Assembly: GCA_047967505.1 (NCBI GenBank)
Contig: CM106538.1
Direction: 5' to 3' (one strand)
Origin: Dipteris shenzhenensis
Taxonomy: Eukaryota > Polypodiophyta > Polypodiopsida > Gleicheniales
DNA length: 64,000 bases
The notes under the pieces are model-generated. The model ran no database searches. It was not told the origin of the DNA and was given only the letters and a program-made list of their open reading frames with translations. The translations under genes and the position numbers were made by a program. The stretch's first letter is position 1. The number at the start of each line of letters is the position of its first letter. This document shows positions 37,210 to 50,448 of this stretch, in pieces.

Positions 37210-40200
37210 GTGTGTGCGCGCGCTTGTGTCCGACAAAGTCCATCATAAAGCTCACTATCAGTCTTCCTCTCCCACTCGCACCCTCACTCCCTACCCCCCC
37301 CCTCGGGATTGCCGCTCTCCCTCTTTCTCCCCTCCCCTCTATCACTCTCATTCCAAATTCTAAGCTCTCCCCCCTTGCATGTAATATCACAAATACTGGA
37401 ATTTCAATTGTCGTCACTACATAACTCCTCTGTTCTCCCCTACCAATGGATTTGGCTCTAGATAGCTAAGCTTGCTGGACACTGCCCTTCCAAAACCCCT
37501 ATAGTCTGGGATCCTTGGCTGCTACACAAAACACCATAAAGGTGACTTGAACCCTCCAAGAAGGCTCACAATTTAGCCAAAAGCATAGGTAAATGCATAT
37601 AGGTATGTGATTATGGACGTGTCTGCGCATGTGCATCCACAACTGGCACGCACAGGCACACCCACACACAAACTGTAAGAAATCCTAGATTTACTATATT
37701 TAGAAATGTGCTAAGGAACAAAAAGGAGATTGAAATAGCAGAGAACAAGGAATAATTGTATTGCTTGAGTGACTGTAGTATCTGTAGTGTGTCAACCATA
37801 CAATTGGGCCTCTCTTATATAGAGAGTAAAGAGTCACACATGAAAAGGTGCGTACTCCAAAGGTGTATGTGCATGAAGAGAAGTGTACCCCTTGTGAAGG
37901 GTGTGACCATTGATGAGAGAGTACATTACAATAGCAGTGTCTCTTCAATAGAGTGTCTCTTGTGGTGAAGGGTTGTGACTCATAGGAAGTGTCCCGTCAA
38001 AAGGGCATACCCTTCCACAAGTGTCCATTCATCAAACAATCCATAAGTCTAAGGTATAGAGAAAGAAATACGTCACAGATCGAGACATCCCCTCCCACTC
38101 AAAATAAGACCCTGGTGGAGATAATGAACTGATGTAGAAAATATCACGGTAAATTTTGAAAATACTGCTGTAAAATGTCAGGGTACTGCTGTAAGTCTTC
38201 ATCAGATTGCCAAGGAGCGTCAGAGTCGTCCAGATCTCGCCAAAGAACAAGGAATTCCGTGATAAGCCGATGTTCAATCTCTCGCTATCGATGGTCCAGA
38301 ATACGCTCAGAAATAAGGAGAACATAATCGTCTTCGATTTCTGAGACATAATCACCTGCAAGAGGAACTGCTTCATCGCCTGAAATGTACGTCTTTAGCC
38401 AATAAATATGAAATGTCGGATGAATTTTACCCCATGATGGTGGTACTTCCAATTCGTAACTTAAAGGTAAATTTTGCTCGACGATCCGGAAAGGTCCATA
38501 GTATCTTACTCGCAACTTAGGAAACACAGACTTAACCGTCTTATAGCGATGTGGGGCTACAAATAATAGCACCATGTCACCAGTGTCAAATTCTAGGTAA
38601 AGTCTATGTTTATTAGCAGACCATTGATACCGCTCTTGCACTTTTCGCATATGATCCCTGACTTCGAGTAGAATGTCTTGCATTTCTTGAACCAGTTGAT
38701 CAGCTAGGGCCACTCGATGTTGAAGTATAAAATTCATTGGTACTATCAGAGTATGTCCATAAGCTGCTTGAAATGGAGTCATGCTGATGGCACTATGGAA
38801 AGAGTTATTATAAGCAAACTCAAGGAGTGGTAGATGCTAGGCGTGACTGAATATAATGTCAAAGCATTTCTTCCAGAACTTGGTTGACTCTTTTAGTCTG
38901 GCCATTTGATTCTGGGTGGTAGGTTGAATTGAACATTAGAGTTGTTCCCAAAGATTCGAACAGTGAAATCCAAAAGTGACTGGTAAACTTAGGATCTCTG
39001 TCAGATATGATATTCTTGGGCAATCCATGGTGTCGGAGGATGTGTTGTATGAAGAGTTTGGAGATGTCCAGAGCCTGTGCACTGCTTTAGCAAGCAACAA
39101 AGTGTGCCATTTTGGACAATCGATCAACAATTACCATAATCTGAGTGTTACCTCTGGAGGATCGTGGTAGTGTTGTAATGAAATCCATGAAAATACTTCC
39201 CCACCTTTCAGTTAGAACTGGAAGAGGCTAAAGAAGTCTTGCTGGAAGTCGTCGGCTTGCTTTCATTTGTTGACAAGATAAGCAAGATGTAACCATTTGG
39301 ATGACGTCGCTTTTCATCTGAGGCCAGTAGTATGTTGCACTCAGCAACCTATAAGTCTTGTTGATGCCTAGATGGGCGGCATAAGAAACTAGATGATGCT
39401 CTTTTAACAAAAGACGTCGGGCATTCTTGTCATGTGGTACACATATGCGATCTTGATAATACAAAAGGTCGTCCGTATAAGAATAGAATAACAAATCTTC
39501 TATTCGGAAGTCGAAGGTTGATCTTTTGAAAGAATTTGTACTGCTGTGCCGAAGTCTTTATCATTGAAATACTTCCCTTTGAATGAATTCGAAACATCCA
39601 CAGATAATGTAGAGATTACCATAGCTGATGCTAGAGTTAACCTACTGAGAGCATCTGCAACTACATTGCGTAGTCTTAGAATGTACTCAATGGTCATGTG
39701 AAAGTTGACCAGAAACTCAACCCAACGTGCTTGTCGAGCGTTCATGACTGGCTGAGTAAAGATATACTTTAGAGAGTGATGGTCTATCTTGACCACAGAG
39801 TCGGCTCCCATGAGTTAATGTTTCCAAGAGCGATAAGCATGTACAATGGTAAGAAACTCCTTATCATAAACTGGGTATCGGGTTTGGATATCGGAATGTT
39901 TATGGCTGTCCAAAGCAATAACTCGGTCTTCTTGCATCAAGATTGCTCCTGTAGCGATGTCGGAAGTGTCGGTCGTGACCTCAAATGGAAGGTTTGGGTC
40001 AACAATAGCCATAACTGGTGTGGTAGTGAGTGCTTGCTTGAGTTGTTGGAAACTATACTCTGTTTCAGGAAGCCATTAAAAAACTGTTTTGCTTTTCAAT
40101 AATTCAGACATAGGAGCTGCGATTTCGAAAATCTGATAGACCTTTGTATGGTAGAAGTTTGCCAATCCGAGAAAAGAGCGGACATCATGAACATTCTTAG

Positions 40201-43200
40201 GAGTAGGCCAATTTCGGATTACCTCGACCTTCTTGGGATCCACAGAGATGCCTTGAGCTGAAAAAACATGTCCCAAATATTCGAGTTGGGTCTTGAAGAA
40301 CTCACTCTTCTCAATGTTGATGTAGAGAGAATTTGCGCGCAGAACTGTAAAAACTGGTGAAGATGTTGTTTGTGCTCATATAGGGATCTGATGAAAACGA
40401 GGATGTCAACTAGGTAAACGATGACAAACTTATCGAGGAAAGGTCTGAAGATGTCGTTCATTAGTATCATGAATGTGGCCGGGACATTGTTTAACCCAAA
40501 AGACATGACCAAACATTCATAGTGTCCATACTTTTTTCGAAAAGATGTCTCGTACTCATCGCCTTCTCGTATGTGAATTTGATGATAACTTGAACGAAGA
40601 TCAATCTTTGAGAATTGTGTTGCGTGTAGAAGTTGATCGAAGAGGTCATTAATGCGAGGCAATGGATAATTGTTTTTGATAGTGATCTTATTGAGGGCTC
40701 AGTAATCGAGCAGAGGCGCATTGACTTATTCTTTTTTTCCACAAGTAGTACAGGAAATCCGAAAGGGCTACGATTGCACCGAATGTGACCTTTATCGAGT
40801 TGTCTTTGGATTTCTTCATTTTGAGTGTAAGAAACCCGATAAGGAGGTTTCGACGGTGGATGGATTACTGCCGGAAATAAGTTCGATTGGATGATCCACT
40901 AGTCGTCGAGGTGGTAACTGCTTTGGCAATTCCTGTGGAAAAATATCCAGGTAGGGCTGAAAAAAAGCTTGGTTGAGGTATTCAGGAGGATCCTTTGTTG
41001 GTGTCTCCTCTACTGCCGTAACCAACAAAAGTGAAGTCTTTACTTGACATTTACGAACCCACTTCTTTACTTGTAGAACAGAGGCAACTAGGATTGATGG
41101 ATCATAGTCGTAGAGCCACTGTTGTCTATGTATGACATCGCACCGAGAAAGAGGCATGATGTCGAAGTTCAACTTGTCCATATAATGTTGGATGTGAAAA
41201 GACAAGTTTTTAATCCTGGTGTTGCACAAGAAGATACTTCCATTTGCAAATTCACTCTGATAGTCCATAGAGACTAGGTTTGGTGGTCAACCGAAGTTTA
41301 TCAACCATAGAACTAGCTAGAAAGTGATGAGAGCAACCACTGTCGATGAGGATAGTGACCGTTGTTCCACGAATCGATCCTTAAACAATGTACTTGAGTG
41401 GCCAGGGAAGGTTCGGGGCTGCTGGCAAGGCTTAGGTGGATGGTATTTGCGATTCGAACAGCTTTGCCTTTCTTGTCTTATGCTGGGGTAGCATCTTCTA
41501 TTTGGGAAGTACTAGGTTGCATATTGGAATTTTGCTTTGGTCGCTTGGGACAATCGAACCATCTATGGTCGCCTGTACAAATGATACAAAGTCCTTTTGT
41601 GTTGGGGTTATTCTTCTTGTCAGTGGCCACACCTTTATGTTGGGGATGACAATGACGACTTTGTGAAGAAGAAGAGGCGTGATCCTTGGAGGAGTGCTTT
41701 TGTTGAAATCCAGCATACGATTTCTGAGACTTGTGGGGATCTTGAGATTGTCGCTGACCTTTATTACTCAAGTTTTTTCTAAACCTAGGGTTATCTTGAG
41801 GACAAGCACCTTTGGCCATAGTAGAGTTCTATGTTCAATTAGCACTCTGCTTCCTTGTGTTTTGGAAATCTGTAATGCGCTCTGCGTAAGCAATAGCGCC
41901 AGCTGTGAAGGTGATGTTTGCTTTAAGAACATCAATGCGTAACGAGGGATTTAGGCTTGAGATAAAAGCATGAAGGCGATCATCCTAAGTAAAACCATCA
42001 ATCTCCAGCACCAATGTGGTGAACTGAGAGATGTAGGAAGACAGGGAGCCTGTTTGCTCCAACTGTCGGAGTTTAGAACGTGCTTGGAAATCCGCATTGG
42101 CAAGTATGAACTGCTTACGGAGCACGTGTTCAAAACGTTCCCAAGTTAACACACTTTTGCCGTCCTTTAAGCGTCTTTGCCACCATAGGAAAGCTGTATC
42201 CTTGAGGAGGGAGGCTGCCAAGGCAATCTTTTTGCCTTCAGTGAGGTCAACAGTATCAAAGTACATGTGCAATTTTGTGAGCCATTGGTTAACTGTTCGG
42301 CAATTTCGTTGGCCAATGTAGGCTTCCAGAGGTTTAATGTCAAGTCTTTTAGTTTTCGAAGCTTGGAGTAAACGATAGAGGGCACGGAGTTCAATGTTTT
42401 CTACCTCTGATGGGAATGAGTCCACATAGTCGTCTGGTTGCGTCACGTCATCCTCTGTATGTGTAGTACTGTGAGAATCTTGGAGTTGTTGGACTTTCTG
42501 GACCAAGTCGGAGATGATGTCCTGAAGCTGGGAAATTTGAAGTAGTGCTTCACCTTGTAAGTTGACTTCAAGGGCCTTTTTTAGACTTGAGTCGCTTATC
42601 TCCAGAGAGGCTCCACGCGAGCGTTGCAACATATCTCAAGTCCCTGTGAGAAAAGCACGAACCTACGCTCTAGTTTGTACCATTCCTGGAAGAAGATTTG
42701 GGCTGCTCCCTGAGGTTGCTCATGTTGGAGGGGACAGGAGAAGCAGAATGGAACGAGCTGTGGAAATCCGGTAAAGGAGGTCCTGTCTGAGGTAACACTG
42801 GTGATGCCGAAATGGGTATTACTGCTCGTGAAAGTACAGGGGTAGGTTGCAGAGTCCACGGATCTGAGAAGGGATAAGGAGCTGCTATCGGAAGTGGAGG
42901 ATATTCAGGAGGAGTGCCTTCAGAGTATAAATACTGTCTTGGGGAAGGTACAACCTGTATAGGAGGATATCTAGGAGCTGAAGGAGGTGGAGAGTACCCT
43001 GGAGATGCTGAAGCTGAGGGATAAAAGTCTCTCCAAAGATGGACAGCAAACTTGTGAGGAATATCGGGTTCTGGATATCTTCGTGTCTCGTGGAACACAA
43101 CCTGGACTTTGCTGAGGAAGTAATGTAACTGAGGTGCCTCACGCACAAAATGTAGGATGTGGTCCAAATCACTAGGAGGGCACGTGACACAGAAGACCCA

Positions 43201-46200
43201 CGATGCCAAAGCTCCGAAATGGGCTGGTTTTGCAATCTGAACATGATTTTGTGTGGTAGATGATGCCTGAGGTGTCCTTGAAGGGACAAGTGAATTACCA
43301 GGGGTTTCCATGCTTTAAGGAAGCAGCTTTCATTTGCTGTAATTTGATAATAAGCGTCAAATGACAATATGAAAGCGAATCCTTAGAAGTAGAATGGAAG
43401 GAATCCACCTGGCATTGATTTAATCTGCCAATTAGTTGCGTAGAAAAAGCCTGCAGATCGCTGTCCGGAGGTCCATACTGCTGTCCTTGCAAATCCACGT
43501 GGATGTGTGAACCAGAAATAGGTGCCGGGTAGACTTTCGAAGTAGACAGCGGCGTTGGCAGAGGCTGGATGCAGAAAAGGCAGATTTCCTGCGTTGATTT
43601 CAGAGAACAAGTGCCTGTGGGGTGCGAGGAGCAGATCTCGGCCTGGTTGGACAGGATTGGAAAACAGCAACTCGGCACTTTTCACAGGCTGTCTGCATCG
43701 TGATAGAGGGCTGAACCGCTGCTGGCCAAAAGGGAGAGAGGGGGGGAGGGGAGGAGGGGGGGGGTGCGCAGGCTGCGTATGGCGAAACAGGCTGCTGGCT
43801 ACCGAGGGCTGATTCGCGGCAGCCTGGGCAGGGATTCTGGCGCTGATCTAGCGCTGCAGGGCTGGCAGCAAACCGCCCGCGGGGGGGGGGGGGGGGGGCT
43901 GCATATGGCGTGGAGACATGGCGGATCCTGCGTGACCAAAATCCGTACGGTCAAGGGGAGGCGAGCCTGCGTGACAAAAACCCGTACGGGCGTCGAAATG
44001 GATCGTCCCTTTTTCGTTTGTGGCTGCCTAGGTTGGGTGGTTGCCAAAAATTAATGTGTGGGTTTAATTAACCCGTGGGTAGTCTAGGGTAAGACCTAAG
44101 GTATGGGGCTGGGTTATCCTTTTTAGCCCCTCTAGGTACCCTTTTTAAGGTGCTTGGTGCCCAAAAGGTGTGCCTATTCTAAGGGGTGTGACCCTTGGAA
44201 TAGGTGTACCTTTTCATGAAGGCGTGTGACCCTCTTTTCAAAAGGGGTGTCCCCACATGAAGAGGTGTGTCCTTTTTCCCACGATGGGGTATGTCCCTTG
44301 GGTGAGGAGTCAAAACTCTTCATCAAAAGGTGTGTCCGATGGTGGAAAAGGTGCGTCCCTTGGTTTTGAAACAACCCAAGCACATGAAAAGACACGATTT
44401 TTGTCGTGTCCATTCACATCAACTCATGATGTGTGGGAGATGGAGAGGCCACAATGATGACTTTAGGCAGGGTTGGCGCTAAAAAATTTTACGCTCATTC
44501 TCTCCATCTCTTCCATGCACAAAGTGCACGGATCCTTCTGGCCGAAAAAAATGTATCAGATAGGCACTAGAAGCTGGGGGGCATTTCCTACAGGCAGGAG
44601 CAAAATTTGCTCTGATACCACTGTAAGAAATCCTAGATTTACTATATTTAGAAACGTGCTAAGGAACAGAAAGAAGATTGAAATAGCAAAGAACAAGGAA
44701 TAATTGTATTGCTTGAGTGTCTGTAGTATCTGTAGTGTGTCATCCATACAATTGGGCCTCTCTTATATAGAGAGTGAAGAGTCACACATGAAAAGGTGTG
44801 TACTCCAAAGTGTATGTGCATGAAGAGGTGTGTACCCCTTGTGAAGGATGTGACCCTTGATGAGAGGGTACATTACAATAGGAGTGTCTCTTCAATAGAG
44901 TGTCTCATAGGAAGTGTCCCGTCGAAAGGGCATACCTTTCCACAAGTGTCCATTCATCAAACAATCCATAAGTCTAAGGTATAGAGAAAGGAATACGTCA
45001 CAGATCGTGACACAAACAATAATAGATTTTCACCTCAAAAGCCAAAATAATCCTCTCTTTCATTCCCAAATTATCCCTCACTCGAATTCAAAAATTGAAA
45101 ACTCACACACTACTCAGAATTTTCAGGTCACTTTTGTCTCAGTGCTTGTTTGGTCTCAGTGCTTACTCTTAAGCAGTAGTCCTGGCAATTCTGACACTTA
45201 GGCATCTTAACTCGATTATTGCAAGTTATCCCGCCTCGGAGCCTCTTTAGTCTGCCTTCCGTTTGCTGGTGTTGATTGTTATCTACAACCTTTGTTGCCT
45301 TTTGTCTTCCTCTTTTTCTTGCTCCAAACATGTTCTGTTACGTCTTTCGGGCACTGTTTCATGCTCTGTATCGTGCTCCCTTCCCTTTTCTACTTCACGG
45401 TGTTCTTTTTTTCGACACAAGCTCATCTCTGTCCTTACACCACTACCACGATATTGTGGAGCCGCTTCACCACCTCCTTTTCTCACGGATGCTGCTGTAA
45501 TTCCAACACCTTGTGTGATCTCTCTTCAAGAAGCTGCGTGCTATAGTCACATTATCAACTTTCCAACCCGGCTTTTTGTTAGAAAATACCCAACAGAGGG
45601 TACACGCAGCGGAAATAATGCCCAGGAGCTCACACAGTGTGCGGTGTGGGTGTGGAATCACAAACTTCTTCTTATGTGCATTCAATAGGTGTGCAGACTC
45701 GTCAATAAACAATGAACCAAACCAGATAGAGAAACCACCAAATAATATATTTCCGTCCACAACTATGGACACAATACAAAAGAGACAGATCCAGAGTCCC
45801 ACCAATGGTGTGGTCCTCTGATCTTACCACAAAAGTCCTTCTCCTATCTGCTGGCTATCTCTAGACTAGAGTCTGCGTGCTCTACCTCGAGCGTGAGTAG
45901 ACTTTCCGTCTAGAATGATCTTCTCCACCTTGCTGTCTGGAAACCAGTCTAGGTGGGCAGCTTCCTGTTAGCTAAGTCTGCAGTTTTGATCTCACGATAG
46001 TCACTCATAAGATTGAAAACCATAAACTCCATCACGCATAGCAGGGACTAGCTACTATGACACGTCACCAACACCCAACAGTGGGTGTAGACCATAGTAT
46101 AAAAATATGCTCTCACACATACAAATCCACACACCCACACATGCTTGAGCATCCATTTATACAGAGTCTTTGTAGTGAGTTTCTGTCGGCACTCCGGAGG

Positions 46201-49200
46201 TGAAGGGCAGAGTTGGCCGTGACGAAGGCTAGCACTAAAGGAGAAGGCTAATTAAAAAATAGTCCAAAATCTCTTTATTCAAGCTACAACTGCTTGTGAA
46301 GTCTAAACGATTTTATTTTAGTCTCTCCCAAACAAGCATCTAAATCTAGTTGATAGGGCAACGCACCATTTAAGATAGAAAGAATTATCGCAATACCAGC
46401 AAGCCGCAACTTGGACGAAAACTTCACAAGGTGAAATTTGCATCTCCGCTAATACGGCAGAAGCATATACCTAGATGAATCCAAGAACATTCCCAAACTC
46501 ATCCACTAAAAACACAACATACACGATAGTCACTCATAAGATTGAAAACCATAAACTCCATCACGCATAGCAAGGACTAGCTACTATGACATTGATACCC
46601 CATCTACATTTGTAAGACCCTCCGCAATACGTCCTTTGGAAGCAAGTCTATTACCCTTGAGTGTGATTGCAAAATCATCAAGAGCCAATCCTTGTACTAA
46701 CAACCTGTGTCCATATATCTTATAACAAAACCAGCTGTCACCCTCCTGCTATCAAAAAATTCTGTTCACTATCTAATTGAAGAATTTATATAAGACAGTA
46801 ACCTATCAGTATCGTTGTAGAGACCAAGGGGGTCTCTTCCCTGGTCAAAAGTAAAGGATGGATGAGGGTGATCGGACCAATTCTAAAATTGGTTTCCAGG
46901 CAACATTCTAAGAGTGTTAAGTCTAAATGCAAGGATTGCAGTGCATTAAGAAGTCCTCCAAAGCCTGGTCTACTATCATAAAGAGAGAGCAAAAGAGAGG
47001 TCATAGAACCAAAAAGCATGAATTACCTGTGTGTAAATTGAACAAAGCCACAACCTTTCCCAACAGGAATCTTTACAGAAATCAAATCACCGTATTGACC
47101 GAAAACTTGTCTAAGATCCTGATCTGTAACATTAGGGTCCAATCCACCAACAAACACCTGGAGACGATCAAAGCACCACATATGTTTTTAAAGAAACCTT
47201 GTGAGCTGCAGCAAAGAGCCACCAGGTAAACCAAGCACATAGCCTTCACAGCATGCATTCATAAACCATTCTGCTTCCAAAGTTTCAAGAACAGGGCTGC
47301 TGGCCTCATATAAACTTGGATCACATTAGCAGAATTGGGGGGGGGGAGAAAAAAAAGTAAAGCCTTACAGTGGTGTTATTGGGATCACTATCTGTTGCAA
47401 ATCCCTGTGTCTGAGCACCGTAGGCATTTTGATATGGAGCAGAGGCTGCATAAGATTAAATGCAAAAAATAACACAGTACTTAAAAGGATTGAAAACCCT
47501 TGCAAATGAGACCCAAAAAAATCATGAAAGCTATTTTCTTAACAGCGATAGAAGGCAGATGTCAATATATTCCAAAGGAGAGGGCAGACACAAATGTAAG
47601 AACTTATTGACTCATTTGAAATCATGTGACCCTTGCACATAAGCTATTGTTACCCAGGCTCATAGCCATGCTCCATATCAACATCAGCATGCAAAGCTTA
47701 GTCTCACTCCAAGAATGAGACGGTGGTGCCCCACCAAAAACTAGAGATGAATGCACAACCGGTAGCTACAGAAGATGCGCAACCAACTAGAAATTTTTGC
47801 TCTTATAATTACAATTCAAAAAGTCCTTAAAATTTGGAAGACAGCTACAACCACAGATACGCCAGATCCACGGGGAAACCAGTGCATAAAGATGAAACTG
47901 AACAGATAATAAGAGATGGTGATGATAAACAGTACATCAAGTAGATTTGGCTCCTCTAAATTAAGTAAAGGTTGTTCTTGTGAAACTAAGAATGTATAGC
48001 GCCACAAACATATTTTCCAATCCCAGTTGCCAACTTTAAATTGATTAGGGGATTTGCAGAAAAGATCCTAGTACAAGGTATATTAAGTAACCACACTGTG
48101 CATAATTTTACAACAACGAATAACTAAGAAAAGTAGCATTTGTATGCTACACAGTCAAAGTCAATGCGTCAAGTGCAGTGAAATGACAATTATGGGAGAA
48201 CTGACCTAAGTAAGAGGCCACCCACTAAACACGAGGATGCTTTCCTGTTGAAGGTTACTGTTCCAGGGCCCCTTAGTGAAAAGAGCCTCTTGACCTCCTG
48301 CTTTAAGACAAAATCAGCCTTATAAGCCTTAAAATCCAGCTTTACCTTTTGCTATTTTTCCCAAGTTGAGAAACTTCAGATAGTTTTCACAGCACCAAAA
48401 GCTGCTGAATCAGGAAAATCAACGAGGAAAGGAAAACTGAAGGAAACTGAAGGCAATTGTAAGAACTGAACAAACACTAAATCCATAAAATTGGTTCAGT
48501 GAAAGCTTCAGAGAAATAGGAAACTCGAAATGGGAAAATTCAGAGCCTTTTCTAAGTGAAACAGATGAAAGAATCAAATTGGAGGTTTTCTTGTGTCTTT
48601 ACTCAGTAATCTCCATGGTAAAAGCTCTGGGTGAAGGAATTTGATCAAACTCTACATTGGAAGGTATTGAGCATCCAAAGTTCCATGCTACTTGCCCTTG
48701 TAAAGATACCTCTTAGCAAAGGCCTAATATTGCATGTACTCCTAACAACACTAGCCTTACTGTTACACGGTAGGTCTTATGAGCTTCACACAATACTGAA
48801 TTTGTGCAAGGCATGCAATTTTTCAACACTTTGTGCAAGTCCAATATTACATTTTGTAAGTACTGAGATCTTTATAGATGCAATTACAGTACCTTTCGCA
48901 CTATATTGTTGAGCCACACCCAAAGACTTCTTTGGTGTTGCAACACTTATACGCATAGGTCTGCTGGAGCAATACACGCCATTCATTTCTGTCATTGCAT
49001 GTGTCCTTTCATTCTCCTCTCCAAAGCGAACAAATCCATACCCCTTTGACCGACCAGAAACAGGATCCATTACGACCTTTGCACCCTTTACAGACGGATA
49101 ATGAGACCTGAATGTCTCTTGCAACACATAGTCAGTCACATCAGGTGCAAGATCTCCAACAAATATAGAAAGGTCTGAGCCACCTTCCATGCGTCTTTCT

Positions 49201-49641
49201 CCCATGCCAAATGAAGCCCAGTTTAGCCTAAAAGTTTGCTCTGTTTGTGGCATGAGTGTACCATTGTATGTCTGCAAGATTCTCTCAGCAGCAGCATGGG
49301 AAATAAATTCAACAAATCCATAACCTTCAGAGGCCATCGTCTGCTTGTTTCTGATAATCTTGACGGACAGCACCTACAGAGGATATTCAAAAAATGAATT
49401 GCTTTAGGACTGCTATGACACAACATAGCACTTTAGAATCCACAAATTTTAGAAATGCTATGACCAACATGGCGTAGAATCCACAATTGTTAGAAAATAT
49501 TTCCAATATAAATTTGGGGACTGCAAGAAAAGGAAGGCCTTTCTTCTTCACAAATGAATTCATTTGCTTCAATTACCATATCACATAAAGCCGCATACTG
49601 CAATTTCAGGGATGACAAAAAGACTGAATTCCTTGAGTTGA

Positions 49642-49697
<56 letters not shown>

Positions 49698-50353
49698 ACT
49701 CTCTCTCTACATCCATTGCCCTCCCCACTTCTATCCTACTCATGGGTAGGCTGAGCTCCATGGCTCAGCCAGGGGGTTGGCACCAGATTTTGAAGAAGCC
49801 GTCATATGCTTTGCAAGTCGACTGCACCCTAGCCGATGTAGTTCAAAGTTTCACCTCGTCCGCGGCCATAGTTTGAATCAGAAGTTCAACCTGTTGCAGC
49901 TTAGCCAATGCAGGTCAGCCCATTGCAGATCAGCTCGTCTGCCACCACAGAAGTTCAGTCCGCACTAGCTGCCTGCATAGCTCGAAGTTGCAAATCGTCT
50001 GCAGTTGCCCTGCCGTCGCCATAGCGTGAAGCTCGGAAGTGTTGCAGCTCAGTCATAACAGCAGAACCAAACCCAAACAGGTTGCATTTTGCAGCCCGGC
50101 TCTCTCTTCCAAGCTCATCTCGCCTCCACACAGCAACAGGTCAGCCTACATTCTATACAGCTTGACTCCTCAAAAGAACGAAGGAAAGAAGGGAGTTTAG
50201 ACGCGACTAGAGACAAAATTATGAGTAAATGAGAAATAATAATAAAATCAAATTTTGGAAGTTCAAAAATAATAACACTAATAATAACAAGATGAATTTC
50301 ATTCAAGTGGCCTGCCCCGAGAGAAAGAAGAAGAAAAAGAAGAAGAAGAAGGG

Positions 50354-50397
<44 letters not shown>

Positions 50398-50413
50398 GAG
50401 GAGGAGGAGGAGG

Positions 50414-50448
<35 letters not shown>

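Larger units (their letters stand above)
37674..45012 (-). mobile_element. Full-length Ty3/gypsy chromovirus inside intron 4
   Basis: The element is 7.3 kb with two LTRs, a Met-tRNA primer site inside the right LTR, a purine tract inside the left LTR and a perfect 5-bp target duplication. On the minus strand the order is leader, an extra Pro-rich ORF, gag, protease, RT, RNase H, integrase and chromodomain. It lies in the same sense as the host gene, so its LTR promoter and termination signals are read in the sense direction within the intron. By hand I count about 18 substitutions between the LTRs over some 390 bases plus a gap of about 23 bases, so the insertion is old. Stops, frameshifts and a lost RT catalytic residue make it non-autonomous. 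Confidence 0.96.
35117..47026 (-). other. Intron 4 of the RBP45/47 gene (11.9 kb)
   Basis: It is bounded by GT at 47026-47025 and AG at 35118-35117. It contains the LTR chromovirus (37674-45012), two of the three 0.53-kb repeat copies, a LINE fragment and two (CT)n tracts. The other stretches (36401-36414 and 45018-45992) show no gene. Confidence 0.92.

Noticed and set aside
45577-45600. TGTTAGAAAATACCCAACA as an LTR terminus
   Set aside because: It has the look of a copia LTR end, but no primer site, second copy or target duplication was found.
45263-45688. A 141-codon plus-strand open frame inside intron 4
   Set aside because: Antisense to the host gene, hydrophobic and of random composition, with overlapping open frames in other phases and no recognisable domain.
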